64,000 nt of DNA from Cladobotryum mycophilum (taxonomy: Eukaryota; Ascomycota; Sordariomycetes; Hypocreales; Hypocreaceae): assembly GCA_036429605.1 (NCBI GenBank), contig CM071591.1, positions 3,968,001 through 4,032,000 on the forward strand, in the 5' to 3' direction. Within the stretch, counting starts at the first letter, position 1. Each line of letters begins with the position of its first letter. The position numbers and the translations under genes were made by a program. Below, one piece after another: positions 45,851 through 56,795 of this stretch. The notes beneath the pieces were generated by a model. The model made no database searches. It saw only the letters and a list, made by a program, of their open reading frames with translations, and had not been told where the DNA came from.

Positions 45851-48262
45851 TACGGAGTATGTACAGGTAGAAAAAACTTCTGTTCTTGGAACTTCATCAG
45901 CTGCTTGTAAGCGGGCGGAAACCTTCAGATCAATTGCCGTTTTGGTTTGCAATCACAAACACTGAGTGAGATGAGCGAGAGTGTATGAATGTGCGGCATA
46001 AGCAAACGAGACATGCCATGCCAAGGTAGGTACTCCGTAGTATGTAGGAAGCATAGCATGAGTCCCACTCCCACTCTAACAGATGCAGGTATGTATTAGT
46101 AGTATTAGATGAATCAGTCAAGGCAGACAATTTCGATTCCACCGTGTCAGCGGGCTTCCCGGAGACCCGCACGCGCATCTTGCCACATTGATGGGTTCCA
46201 GGCTGTGTGTGGGTGCATATAGGTACATACATACTCTCGTAATATATGTGTGTGTGCATGTTTTGCAATGGATGGATTCTAGTCAAATGTACTCACTGTA
46301 CGTAAACCTGCTGCATACTGCAAAGGCAAGGTGTTGTTAGCTTATCAGTGACCCCCCGGTTTCTGAGCTTTGCCATAAACTGACCATTGCCACGTTCTGA
46401 CTCACCGAAATATCATACCATTTATTTTCTTTTTTGGTAAATTTTTTTTATCTGTCCAAACGAATGGAAAATCTCTGCATTTGGTCGGCCGTCCCATTAA
46501 GGAGCCCGGTATTATTTTTGCTTCGTTGGTCAAGTCCTGGTTTCGTGCCATACATGGACCCCCCTAAACGGTTGGTGTGTTTGGTGTTGTTGGTTCTTGT
46601 TCGTGCATGAGATGAGGACCAAAGGGTTCCCCCCTTCCCCACAGGTCGAGACCACTAGTAGCTGGGCTGGAACAATTTTTTTTTTGGCATGCTGTCAATC
46701 AATGCAATTATTGCCTGCTTACTGTTACAGCAGAAGCAAGGCAAAGGCAAAGGCAAAGCAAAAAAAAAAACGAACCAGTCAAAGCGAGTAATGGGGGAAC
46801 CCCAAAGTCATCCCATGACCTGTGTCCTCGGTGAGTAAGAGTCGTTCCTTAGAAACCGTACTAAACCATTTTCTCTCTCTCTTTCTATTCCCTCCTCATC
46901 TTGTCGTCAGTACGGAGTAGTAGCATTTCTTTCGGTTCCACCACCGCCCGCCCTGGCCCCTTTGGCACGTAGTTGGTTCCCTTTGAGGATGAAACTCGAG
47001 CTATCCCATCCGGTTAACTGCCGAAAAGGGGGCGGGAGGGAGATAGAATAGACAGAACACAAGATAGACGATAGATAGCAAAAGGGACAGGGGGTGAGGC
47101 TCTTCGGGAGCCGGGCCGTGCACGTCATTAACTCGCCTTTTTTTCTTTCTTCGTCACTCTCAAGGACCAAGGACCGAAAAAAGGGAGAGTCTCTGGAAAT
47201 GCAGGGAGTCCATCCATGCCTCTGTGCATCGTTCTGAATCGTCAGCCCACTTTCTTCACGGATGACGCCGTTGACGGGAATACCAAGCCGCGCCCCCCTC
47301 CCCCCTTCCCTTTGGTCTCGGTTCAGGAACGGAGAAGTTTGCATGTACGGAGTATGAGTGCGTGTGTGTGTCTCTCTCTCTCTCTCCAAACTTGAATGCT
47401 CAGGAATGTTGTGACGGAGACGGATGGCGGAGACGAGGCGAGAGATGAGACGAGACGGGTAAAAAAAAAAAAATTGCTTGCTGGTGTGTGTGTGTCTGTG
47501 TCTGTTTGCCAGCAATGCTGCTGCCCGCCGGCTGGTTCCATTGCGACAACTTTGTCCACGCCTGGGTCAAACACACACAGACAGCAAAGCTCCACAACTT
47601 ACTAGTCATCGCTGGCTTGTTGTCCCAGCCCAACGTCAAGTCTCCCGCAACCCAACGCGAAAAGGTCTTGCAGCCCTTCTAGAAAGCGATGGGTTGCCCT
47701 GCATTTCCCAACTCCCGTACCCTTGCACACGAGACCCCTTCCTTCGTCGCCTAATACCCACTGTCCATTCGTGACGCCCGAAACGTTTCCAACGAGGAGT
47801 GTGTTGGGCGAGCCCTAATAAAACCGGCGTCCACGCAGCACAAAGGGCGTCTGAAGATCAAGGTTCGTTTTCCTTTTTTCCATCATCACTATCATCATCA
47901 TCGTCATCGTCGTCGTCTTCATCGTCTTCATCATTATCAGTATCATCCATCATCTTCATCATCGTCATACAAGTGTTGTCTATCAGTCAAAAAGTCAGCG
48001 TGTGATCCAACAAGAGGAAAAAGGAAAAAAAGGTCTCATCCTTCATCATCTCACCTTGCTTCTTCCTTCTCCGCCTGCTTTTCCTCTTGTCTCTTTACCC
48101 AGGTCCAAAAGGCTAGCTAGCGCCTCCGGCTGGGCTTCCCGTCTCATCGGTTTCCGTCGTCCGTGTTCTCGCCAACACAAAAAGGCAAACAACATAACAG
48201 GAAAAAAGAAACCCCCTGTCGATCCCACAAGGGTAATAAACTGCAGGGGCCATTACGGAGTA
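45851..48262. repeat. Cluster of five dispersed TACGGAGTA/TACTCCGTA 9-mers
   Basis: Exact copies at 45851-45859, 46031-46039, 46911-46919, 47346-47354 and 48254-48262, in both orientations. The flanks differ between copies, so this is not one duplicated longer element. Function unknown. Confidence 0.85.
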
Positions 48263-48749
48263 CGCCATCAGGGGGTAGACTGACCGCCATGGGTAGACCG
48301 CAAAATCGGAGCTGCAATTAGCAAAAAAAATAAGCCGGCCAAAGAGATAGCCACGCGAGATCCCAGCAGCAAAGCAACAAGCCCTGAAAGGGTAAAGAAA
48401 AATATCCACCAGCGTGGTCAGAAGGCAAACTGTTTAAAATCAGACATCGCCACGTCTTCAACTTTTCTGAATATCCTCTTACCCACTCAGAAAACGGTTG
48501 ATTCTTTGGGTTGTCATTCATTTCCCTTCCCTCCCCAGTTCTCTCCACTCTCCACTCTCTCTCCATCTCGCTCTCCAAGACTTGGGGTCCTGTCCTTTTT
48601 TTGTCTTATCTTGAATCACACATCGTCACCGCCTTCCTGTCTCACTCATCATAATCACCTCTCAACAACAATAACCAACAACAACTCACTTCTTGAGAGA
48701 ATCAAACAACGAGAAACTCTTTCCCCCTCAAACCCCCCCAAAAGCCAAG

Positions 48750-48821
48750 ATGCCTCGCGGACCTTATGACACCACTGGCATTGCCAAGCCCAACTCTCCC
48801 CAGCCACCCAGGCCCAAATAA
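48750..48821 (+). CDS. Candidate 23-codon small ORF with gene-like leader
   Basis: ATG at 48750 in a good fungal context (gccaagATG) ends at TAA 48819-48821 and encodes MPRGPYDTTGIAKPNSPQPP plus RPK. It is preceded by about 250 nt of C/T-rich then CAA-rich sequence that looks like a fungal 5' UTR. It is followed by a plausible intron in what would be the 3' UTR: donor CAG|GTAAGC at 48898, branch GCTAAC near 48942-48947, acceptor CAG at 48959-48961. The peptide is Pro-rich with no membrane segment or signal. It could be a real microprotein, the first exon of a gene I fail to join, or chance. I do not recognise a family. Confidence 0.28.
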   Translation: MPRGPYDTTGIAKPNSPQPPRPK

Positions 48822-50557
48822 TGCTTCAATTTCGTTTGTCATGGCCAACTTTGGCGTTTTTTCTTGACTTCGACGGCGTACGCGCTGTACCAGTCAGGTA
48901 AGCCATGACTCCAAAGTTCGCATGTCTTGGTCAAAACGAATTGCTAACAGCAGCGTCGCAGCTGCTTTTAATAAACATCGGACGAGCGATGTCCTCGATT
49001 TGCCGATCTTAATCCTTTTTTTAATCAGCGGGTGTTCTGGCGGGAGAGAGAGAGCGAGGTCGATAATCTTTTGGGTTCGGTTCTTTTTTCTTTTCTTCCA
49101 ATCCTGGTTCGGGTCAAGGGAGATTGGTTTCAACGTTGGGGGGTGAAAGGGAAGGGAAAGAGAAGGGAAGGGCAATAGACAAGGGACGGGGGGACAAGGG
49201 ACAAAAAGGATTGGGAGCTATCCATCTTCGAAATGCGAACGATAACGGACGGGAAATGACATTAGAAGCCGATCATACACATGAGTCACCCCCAAAAGAT
49301 ATATGGGTAATAATTTGAATAGTAAAGTCAGGGCGTCGCCGCCAAAGATAATTGATTTTTTCTTCTTCTCTTTTTTCGAATTATCTTGGGAATTTCCAAA
49401 AGAGCTTCTTCTTGTGTGTTTTGTTTTGAATTTTGGAGAAAAAGACGGAAACGAAATCGTGAAAGTGTGTAACCCCAACCCTATTAAGAGATTTGCCTTA
49501 CAAAACAAAAACATCTATTGTTTGGTTGGCTGCAGACCCTTTTCACGAATATTCGAACAGCCACCGAACGATCGAGATAACACGGGTGGAGAGCCGAACA
49601 ATACGGACCAAAAGTCACGACGGACGTCTAGTTGAAGCCGTATGTGGGGAACAAGTTCGTCCGACAAAGTGGGACTTGATGCGTCGGGCCCGTGACGGAG
49701 GAGAGCCAGTGGGGATCGGCAGAGGTTGCGTAGTGCTCCGTTGGTTGAACGAGAAGAGGGAGAGAGAAATTTGGTCTGTGATATGGGCCGCATGAGGCTG
49801 TGAGTGATACAGGGGGTGGTGGTGGGCAGAGGAGGATGAGGGGGAGGGGGAGGGGGAGGCTGCAGATCGTGGATCTCGCCCTTTGGCTGGTTCGAGGAGA
49901 GGTGCTGCTGATCCTTGTGGCTAGCCACTGAGTCTTAGCCATTCATAGATGTGGCGGCCCGCGCCAATCTGAGATTTTGCGGGATGTGGATAAGAGGATG
50001 GATGGATGGGGAACTTGCATCTCCGAAGAGCAGTAGTAGTAGAACCTAGAGGGTAGAAAATTGTTCCCCGCAGGGGGAGGGGACGGAGGGACGGCTGGGG
50101 GGAGTGGGAGGTAGATAGATAGAGAAGGAGAGAAGAGCTAACAACGGTTGTCCGCTTTCGTCTGAAGGATGAATCGTGTTCGTCTCGGCCGGTGTGTGTA
50201 TGCGTGTGTGTGTGTTTTGTATGCGGTGCCATGTCGTGCGTCGTTGTTGGTGTGTGTGTGTGTGTGTGTGGTAAATAAAACGCAAGAGGTCAAAAAGTGT
50301 GCTGGCGTCATAGTTTGAACACTTGGAGGGAAACAACAGGATGGGAAGGAGTGAGTGAAGTGAGGTGAGGGCTTTTATAAAGTCAGCCGACAACAACGCC
50401 CATCTCCGCCTTCCCTAGTTGGCAATGGATGAATGGATGAATGAATGAGTGAATTGGGGTTGGTGCACGTCGGGTTCACACGCTTTTCATATGTAAGAGA
50501 CGTATGTGCGTGTGTGCGTGCGTGCGTGTGTGTGCGTACGTACGTGCGTAGGTACGA

Positions 50558-50559
<2 letters not shown>

Positions 50560-50594
<35 letters not shown>
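50560..50594. repeat. TG dinucleotide microsatellite
   Basis: About 17 TG units, preceded by degenerate GTGC/GTAC repeats from about 50505. Non-coding. Confidence 0.9.
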
Positions 50595-50596
<2 letters not shown>

Positions 50597-51975
50597 CAGG
50601 GCATCGACAACGACCAAGACTAAGACTGAGACCAAGACGAAAACCACGACGAGCGGCAGCAGCAAATTTCCCCATGTTTTATTACATGGGGTTTAGAGGC
50701 TTTGTTGGTTGGGAAGAGATGGCATTCCATGGTGGGGTTGGTCATCCAAGTCGTATCACATCGGTAGCATTCGCTGGGAACCACCACCACTACTACCACC
50801 ACCATCACCACACCTACACTATCCGTGAGTCCCATGGGATGGATCACTTCTGCCGCGGGCGAGCGGGCGAGCGGGGTTCGTTTTAGTTTAGAAGGAGGAG
50901 GGGGAAGGGGCGCCAAAATAAACGGCCGGGAGGTAAGAGGAGGTCCTTGCAAGGTATAGGCCGTGAGGCCCGAGCCTTGGCTTGGTGCTGTAGGATTTCA
51001 TGTTCATATGTACGTTCGGACAGATAGGGTCAGAGACATGGTCAAGGTCAAGGTCAAGGACATGGTCATGGTCATCGCCATCTGTCAGTTGTGGCTCAAA
51101 ACACCATATCCGTAATGTCTCTTTTCTCTCATCACATTGTCGAGACACAGAGAGAGACATAGAGAGCCTCAGTGGATACTGCATAATAGTAATAATAAAA
51201 AGAAATAAGCCACTCTGCTTCACACACACAACAAACTCCTCCTCTCCTCTCCCTCCCTGTCCTCTCTCCCTCCCTGCCTCACTCTATCTTTCTCTTCTCT
51301 CTCTATACTCCGTACTCTTTTCTCTCCTTCAAAAAAAAAACCCTGCCTAGTTTTATATGAATGCAATTTTAGAGTTGGTCACTGCAACTCTGCGGCTTAA
51401 TCACCCACAAACGCCCCCTTCCGATACCACCCACCAGGAACATGATTAGTGACTGACCCAAAATGCCTCGCAGTAGCAGCATCAGCAGGTAGTCAGCTCA
51501 GCGGCCGGGTGTTTTTATTTTATTTTATTTTTTATTATTATTTTGATGATGAGACAGAATTATCACACCGCAGTGCAGCCCAACTTTTATTTATCCCCAA
51601 GTTTTGACTCGTGGAATATTAGGCCTCGAGAGGGGGGACAAAGGTCGTCACTTGTGTATACCCCTAGAAGTGCTGTATGGGTGCACGAGTTTAAATTGAT
51701 GACGGAGATTGTTGTCCTTGTCCTGGTCCAAAAGGTGCGCGCGTGACGTGTCTTTGCAGTATCTCGTCAAGGGACCAAGAGAAATGAAGAATCAACTCCA
51801 TCCAATCGCCAAAAGGGTCTCGGGTAGGGTCTCTCCGTCAGCATCCAATCGTGCTTCCATCCGACACACACACGTACTCTCCTGTACATGCACCCCTCTC
51901 CTCCTCATCATCATTATCCTCCTCCTCCTCTATCTGCCCCTGTATACGTACATGCATTGATTGGGCACTACTCTA

Positions 51976-52007
<32 letters not shown>

Positions 52008-52689
52008 CTCTCTCTCTATCTCTCACTCTCTTGCTCCCTTCCCCTCACCAAAAAAAGACGACCCTTTTGCTCTTCTCTCCCCTCCCTCCCCGGTCATGTT
52101 CCCGAACCCTGACAATGGACCCCTGTTTCTTTATGCACCTCATTCTGAACGCGGGTGACGGACATGCATCATCACTGGCGCCACCGGAACTTTGCCCCCG
52201 CTGGAATAGGCTCTTGTAGACGAGACACAAACATGTGGCAGACCACCACCCGACATGTCGCCTCCCCCTCTCTCTGTCCCTCTGTCTGGACAGAGACTCC
52301 CAGCTGACCCCCCAAAAACATCAAGACTTTTTGTTGTCCCGCACAATTCCCCTCCCGGGGTTTTTGTTCTCGGCGGCATTTTTCTTTTAGCCGTTGGCAG
52401 GAGATGCCGTGCAGCATGCACAAGCGTGGGACGGGGATTTTTTTTTACTCATACAACACTGGCCAGCAGATGAACCTTGAGGAGATGCAGGTACGTTCAG
52501 GAAGGGCGTAAAAAGCCCAGCTCTCACGAATGGGCTGAAGCTGGGCTGAGATGGTCTGTGGCGCCTTTTTCATATATCACGCAACTTGATAAGAGACATG
52601 CAAAGCATTTTTTTTATTAGCAATTACAAAACAAAAAGAGCCTATAAGCTCTGCCCTCTAAATCATGTATGCGAAGGCATCATTCGTTA

Positions 52690-53050
52690 ACTCCTCCCAT
52701 AACATAAGAAAGACATAAGAAAGACAAGAAGGGGGGGAAATGATAAAAATGAGCGTGATAAGGAAACAAAAAGGGCAGAAAAGAAGGTAAGAAGGTAAAG
52801 TAAAGCTAAAGGAAAACCCAGAAAGAAAAAAAGAGAAAGGTAAAAGAGATCAAAAGAGTGTGAGGAGAAGAAAAGGAAAGGACGAAAAGAAAGAAGAAAA
52901 GCCAAGGTTAAACCAGGAGGATAATGAGAGAAAGAAGTGAAGTAAGGGAAGACAAAAAAGCAGAAGCAAACATACTGAAAGTCCTAGACGCAAGGAGATA
53001 AAGAGAAGAGAGGAGAGGAGAAGAAAGATCAAAGGAAGAGGGGAAAATCC
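52690..53050. repeat. Polypurine tract of about 360 nt
   Basis: The + strand is almost entirely A and G (aagaaagac, aggaaaag, gagaaaga motifs) with few pyrimidines. It is irregular, not a tandem repeat. It lies downstream of the minus-strand gene ending at 53447, so transcripts reaching it would be C/U-rich. Confidence 0.82.
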
Positions 53051-53370
53051 CAAAGCCAACCAGCCAAACCCAGTGTTTCCCCCCAACCAAGTGCCCAAGC
53101 CCAAGTCAAAACCAGATCAAAACTGTCCAAATCAAGCCCAGGCCCAAGCCAAAAGATACCAAGTCAAGTCAAACCAAAACAAACCGTACCAAACAACCCA
53201 AACCAAGTCAAATCCAAAAGTAAATCAAGTCAAAAGTAGACCAAGTCAAAAGCAAAGCAAGTCCAAGTGAGCGCAAAGCCCAGCGAGGCAATGTCCAATC
53301 AAGACAGGTCAGGCCATGCCAAGCTAGGCCAGGACCAAGCCAAGCCAAGCCAAGTGCCACGTCGAATCAG
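53050..53370. repeat. C/A-rich degenerate repeat built on CCAAG/TCAAA
   Basis: A 300-nt block of words such as ccaagtcaaa, caagccaag and accaaacc, nearly without T, continuing the purine asymmetry of the block before it. The repeats are imperfect, with periods of roughly 5-10 nt. It encodes a Lys/Pro/Gln-rich ORF that I regard as spurious. Confidence 0.75.
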
Positions 53371-53384
53371 ATGGTGATGGTAAT

Positions 53385-53436
53385 GGCATGGTATGGCATG
53401 GTATGGTATGGTATGGTATGGTATGGTATGGTATGG
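53385..53436. repeat. GGTAT/CATGG pentanucleotide microsatellite
   Basis: About ten pentamers (CATGG changing to TATGG) ending 11 nt before the stop codon of the minus-strand gene at 53447, hence probably in its 3' UTR. Confidence 0.92.
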
Positions 53437-53446
53437 GGATGGGGGA

Positions 53447-54133
53447 TTACAAGAGACCCATCATGGCGAGGACGGCAGCATCCGTCCCCTCCTCGGCGCT
53501 GAGGTCGCCAATGTAGCCAATGTGGCCATCGCCAAAGCTTGCGAAGACGACGGGAGTCTCCGTCAGGTCGGCAACCGGGCCCGGAAGGGGCGCATAAGAC
53601 TCGATGACGGACTCTGTGGTCGGCAGATACCATGACTCGTGGCGCTCCACCCCCTGCAAGAACAGGGCCTTTTGGCTGTACGAGGCGGGAAGCTTGTTCC
53701 TGAGGGAAGGGTTGACGGCCGCGAGGTTGAGCGACAGGGTGGTGCGCTGCTGGGAGCCGGCCTCCCAGGGCACGTCCCACGTCCGGCCGAAGAAGACATC
53801 AAGCTTCTCGTGGTCGACGATGTTGCTGAAGGTGCCGCCGAAGATGACGATGCCGCCGTCCGTGACGTATTGCACGAGCCGCTGCGACACCACCTCGTTG
53901 CGGGAGTTCATGATGGCCGAGTCGGCCACGAACACGGCCCGCGGGCTGTCGTTCTCGGTGAAGAGGGCGAGGGCCTGCTGGGCTGTCTTGGCATGGCGGA
54001 GGGTGCAGCGCTCGAAGAGGTTGTTCAGGAGGCGGCTGTGGAGGGATTGGAACTGGGACTGGTACCAGTCGTTTCCAAAGGTGAAGGTGAAGACGACAGG
54101 TCTGTCGTCTTCGGCTGGTGGGTTGTCACCCAT
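53447..54133 (-). CDS. Small protein with possible class I glutamine amidotransferase-like (ThuA/DJ-1-type) fold
   Basis: A 228-residue single-exon gene, ATG at 54131-54133. The layout suggests an alpha/beta Rossmann-like fold of the GATase1 superfamily. An N-terminal strand VVFTFTFGNDWYQSQF comes first, then PRAVFVADSAIMNSRNE and LVQYVTDGGIVIFGGTFSNI (strand-turn with a GG nucleophile-elbow-like position but no cysteine). FFGRTWDVPWEAGSQQRTTL follows, and a C-terminal VVFASFGDGHIGYIGDLSAE ends it. In ThuA-like and related proteins the equivalent GDGxxGYIGD strand closes the sheet. Because the usual catalytic Cys is absent at the elbow, I would not call it an amidotransferase. The fold assignment is inference from pattern only. 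There is no signal peptide. The 3' side runs straight into simple repeats. Confidence 0.6.
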   Translation of the reverse strand: MGDNPPAEDDRPVVFTFTFGNDWYQSQFQSLHSRLLNNLFERCTLRHAKTAQQALALFTENDSPRAVFVADSAIMNSRNEVVSQRLVQYVTDGGIVIFGGTFSNIVDHEKLDVFFGRTWDVPWEAGSQQRTTLSLNLAAVNPSLRNKLPASYSQKALFLQGVERHESWYLPTTESVIESYAPLPGPVADLTETPVVFASFGDGHIGYIGDLSAEEGTDAAVLAMMGLL

Positions 54134-55788
54134 TGTGAATGGGTGGCGGTGTTATTGATGGAGGTGGGGGTGCTGTGTGTGGTCAAGTATGGAACGAACA
54201 AAGCTGGAGTAAAGATTGGGGCAGAAAAGTTGTGGTGTAATAGTGATAAATGTTGCTTGTCAAGTGTAGATGAGTGATGAGAAGAGGAAAGAGTTCGAGT
54301 TGAAGGGGGAGGGAGGCAGACTTTATCATTTAAATGCTGCTACCACATACCACCACTTATGATGCATATATAGATATATATAAATCAACACCCGGCCCTC
54401 CTCTTGTCAGGCTCTTCAGGGATACTGGCCAAAGACGTAAGGCGGCAAGCGGGTAGATGCTGGGGCTAGCAGGACATGAGAGGCATGATCCCGTCCCCCC
54501 AGGGACACGGCGGCTCCACTACCTTGCTGGGGGGAGAAAAAAGTTTGTACCTCCATCCATCAGGCTGTACGAACCCGAGTCGTGTGGGCTTTTACCTATG
54601 TTTGGTCAGAATTCCCGAACATAATGCACTCAGAGCAGGGGGTGCGGAGAGAGAACGTCACAAATCAACAGAAAGGACGGGGGGAAGGGCGAGGCCTCAA
54701 ACCCGAAACGCTGTCGATATTAAGCTCTAGACAGTATTGTGTACGTGGCGGCCGCCTGGAGCGACCGTTGGCAAATTGGCTTTTTCGTTTGTTCTACGGG
54801 AAGATCTCACACTTCCTTTCTCTCGCGGTGGAGTCTTACTATGCAGCAAAGCCATGCAAGGTAACATGTAATGCACGTTGCACCAATCAGGTAAGCCCTT
54901 CGGCACTCCCGTCCATGTTATTATGCTGTTACCGGGGGTACGAGCAAACACAGCTTCCCTGTTTGTGCTGGATATTGAGGGAATCTTGGAGCATATTCGT
55001 AATACATTGGTGTGGTTCCATGGGGGAGTGTGGAGAGGATATGGGTGATGTCGCTCTTGGTTGGCGAGGTAAATTTCGTGGCGTAGCCCCTTATATCACA
55101 TTCGATTAAACTACCTACCAGGACCCCGTTTGCATAGATTGAAATATGTAACTGATAGGGGGGCTTGGAAGGAAGGGAAGGAGGGAGGGAAGAAGGGAAC
55201 GGGTACTAGGAACCTCGTCACTTAATCCTAGGGATTTTCCCATCTCGATGAACGGCTGTGGGACTTGGCGTCCGAATCGAAAAAAAACCGTGGGCTCGAT
55301 AGTAGGGTTAACCTCTTTGGTACGAATGCACATGGTAAGAAAAACCGGTGAGAATGCCAGGTTTCCTCATTAATGATATGATACCTCACCGGAAATCTGG
55401 GCCCACCGGGACGTTTTCCGTGACCAATATCAACAGCGTCTAACAAGAGAGAGAATTAGTAGCACCGAAGTAGCCATGGCTTGGAGAGGGATGGATACTT
55501 GTGATGGGCATCAGTCACCCGTCACAATTTCCTCGTCGTCTTGGGTCGCAATGAAGCGACAAGCAAGCAAGCAAGCAATAAAGGCGAGCTGGAGTGAATG
55601 GACGCCACCGTCCAACATTGTTGGTTACACGACCGCGACTTGAGGTCGAGTGCGAATCCTTCGGCCGGTCTCGTCACACCGAGGAGGAGTCGTTATCTTC
55701 TCGTCGTTGTTTTCTCATTGCAGGAGGCTTTCCGATGCGTGAGAAGGGAAGAGAGGAGAGAGAAAGTTGGAAAGTAGAAGTAGAAGTA

Positions 55789-55848
55789 GAAGAAGAAGAA
55801 GAAGAAGAAGAAGAAGAAGAAGAAGAAGAAGAAGAAGAAGAAGAAGAA
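55789..55848. repeat. GAA trinucleotide microsatellite
   Basis: About 20 GAA units in non-coding DNA. It yields a spurious poly-Glu or poly-Arg ORF on + and poly-Phe on -. Confidence 0.95.
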
Positions 55849-56380
55849 AAACCCTAGCCAAGGCCAATTTTCGTCCTTTCTACAAAACATACTGTTTCTT
55901 GTTGGCTAGACTCGCTGCTGCAAAACTGAAACTTGGACTGGGTCTGAGTAAGGAGAAAAGAACGATGGAACTAAGCCGGACTCAGTCATTGTCTTGGATC
56001 TTTTCCTGGGAGACCCGCTCATGAACCCACCAAACCCGCCCACTCGCGGCCGTTTTTCGTGGCCTAGAAAATCCAATTTAAGAAGACCGAGAACAAAGCT
56101 CGAAGGAGGTGAGAGGCAACAAGGCAGCCACATGGGATGGTACATGGGCGTTTGATGGACCGACTCTTTTTTCCCTCGTAGTCGTAGCAGTTGTAATTGT
56201 GGTTGTGGTTGTGGTCATGGTATTGGACTTTTTGACCAGGTCTAGATCCCACCCCAGACCGAATGCAGTATCAATGTATTGGATGTATGCATGGCACCCG
56301 GGGAGATGATTTGAGGGACTCGAGCAGCATGGATTGGACGGACCGGGTCGGATTTGAGGTGGACGAGCGTCAGAGTGAGC

Positions 56381-56409
56381 GAACAAACAAACAAACAAAC
56401 AAACAAACA
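56381..56409. repeat. AACA tetranucleotide microsatellite
   Basis: About seven AACA units followed by GGCAGGCAAGC. Non-coding. Confidence 0.88.
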
Positions 56410-56763
56410 GGCAGGCAAGCAAACAAGGGCGAGAGGGGGAGAGGGAGAGACAAGCCAAGGCGAGGCGAGGCAAAATAGGCAGACAAAGCAGAGGAGGATT
56501 GATTTGCAGGGCGAGCGAAATTGTGAGGATACACAGCATATTCGAAGCGCGTAGCAACGACAACTATTCGCACTAATGCAGTTTGCTCAATTGCGACGGC
56601 TTGTGCGGCTGGATCGACACTGAGCGCAATTTGCAGGGCTCGAAGGGAGAGCCTTTGATTTGATTTCGAAATAGATTAAAGTGAGGAGCGCGAGCGGGCA
56701 ACGCGAGCAAGGGAAAGTTGAAGGACGAGAGGGGAGAGACAAGCATGGCGAGCGAGAGCGAGA

Positions 56764-56795
<32 letters not shown>

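Larger units (their letters stand above)
43302..53446. other. 10-kb gene desert with dispersed TACGGAGTA motifs and microsatellites
   Basis: No conserved protein gene is recognised in about 10 kb, the largest empty stretch in the window. It holds six of the twelve TACGGAGTA/TACTCCGTA copies, many CT, GT and CA repeats, one small ORF with a gene-like leader (48750), and a purine-rich then C/A-rich block before 53446. Candidate ORFs over 100 codons are repeat-derived or lack any pattern of conservation. Non-coding transcripts cannot be judged from sequence alone. Confidence 0.6.

Noticed and set aside
46907..47515. 202-codon minus ORF in the desert
   Set aside because: Its composition follows CT and CA repeats; there are no conserved blocks, signal or family pattern.
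54582..55109. 175-codon + ORF MWAFTYVWSEF and onward
   Set aside because: No recognisable motif, mixed composition and no leader or conservation pattern; chance length is possible in 7 kb of spacer.
55767..56024. Poly-Glu/poly-Arg ORF
   Set aside because: Direct translation of the GAA microsatellite.
56078..56563. 161-codon minus ORF
   Set aside because: Built on AACA, GTTGTG and GAGAGG repeats, giving CLFV and TTTT runs; not a protein-like pattern.
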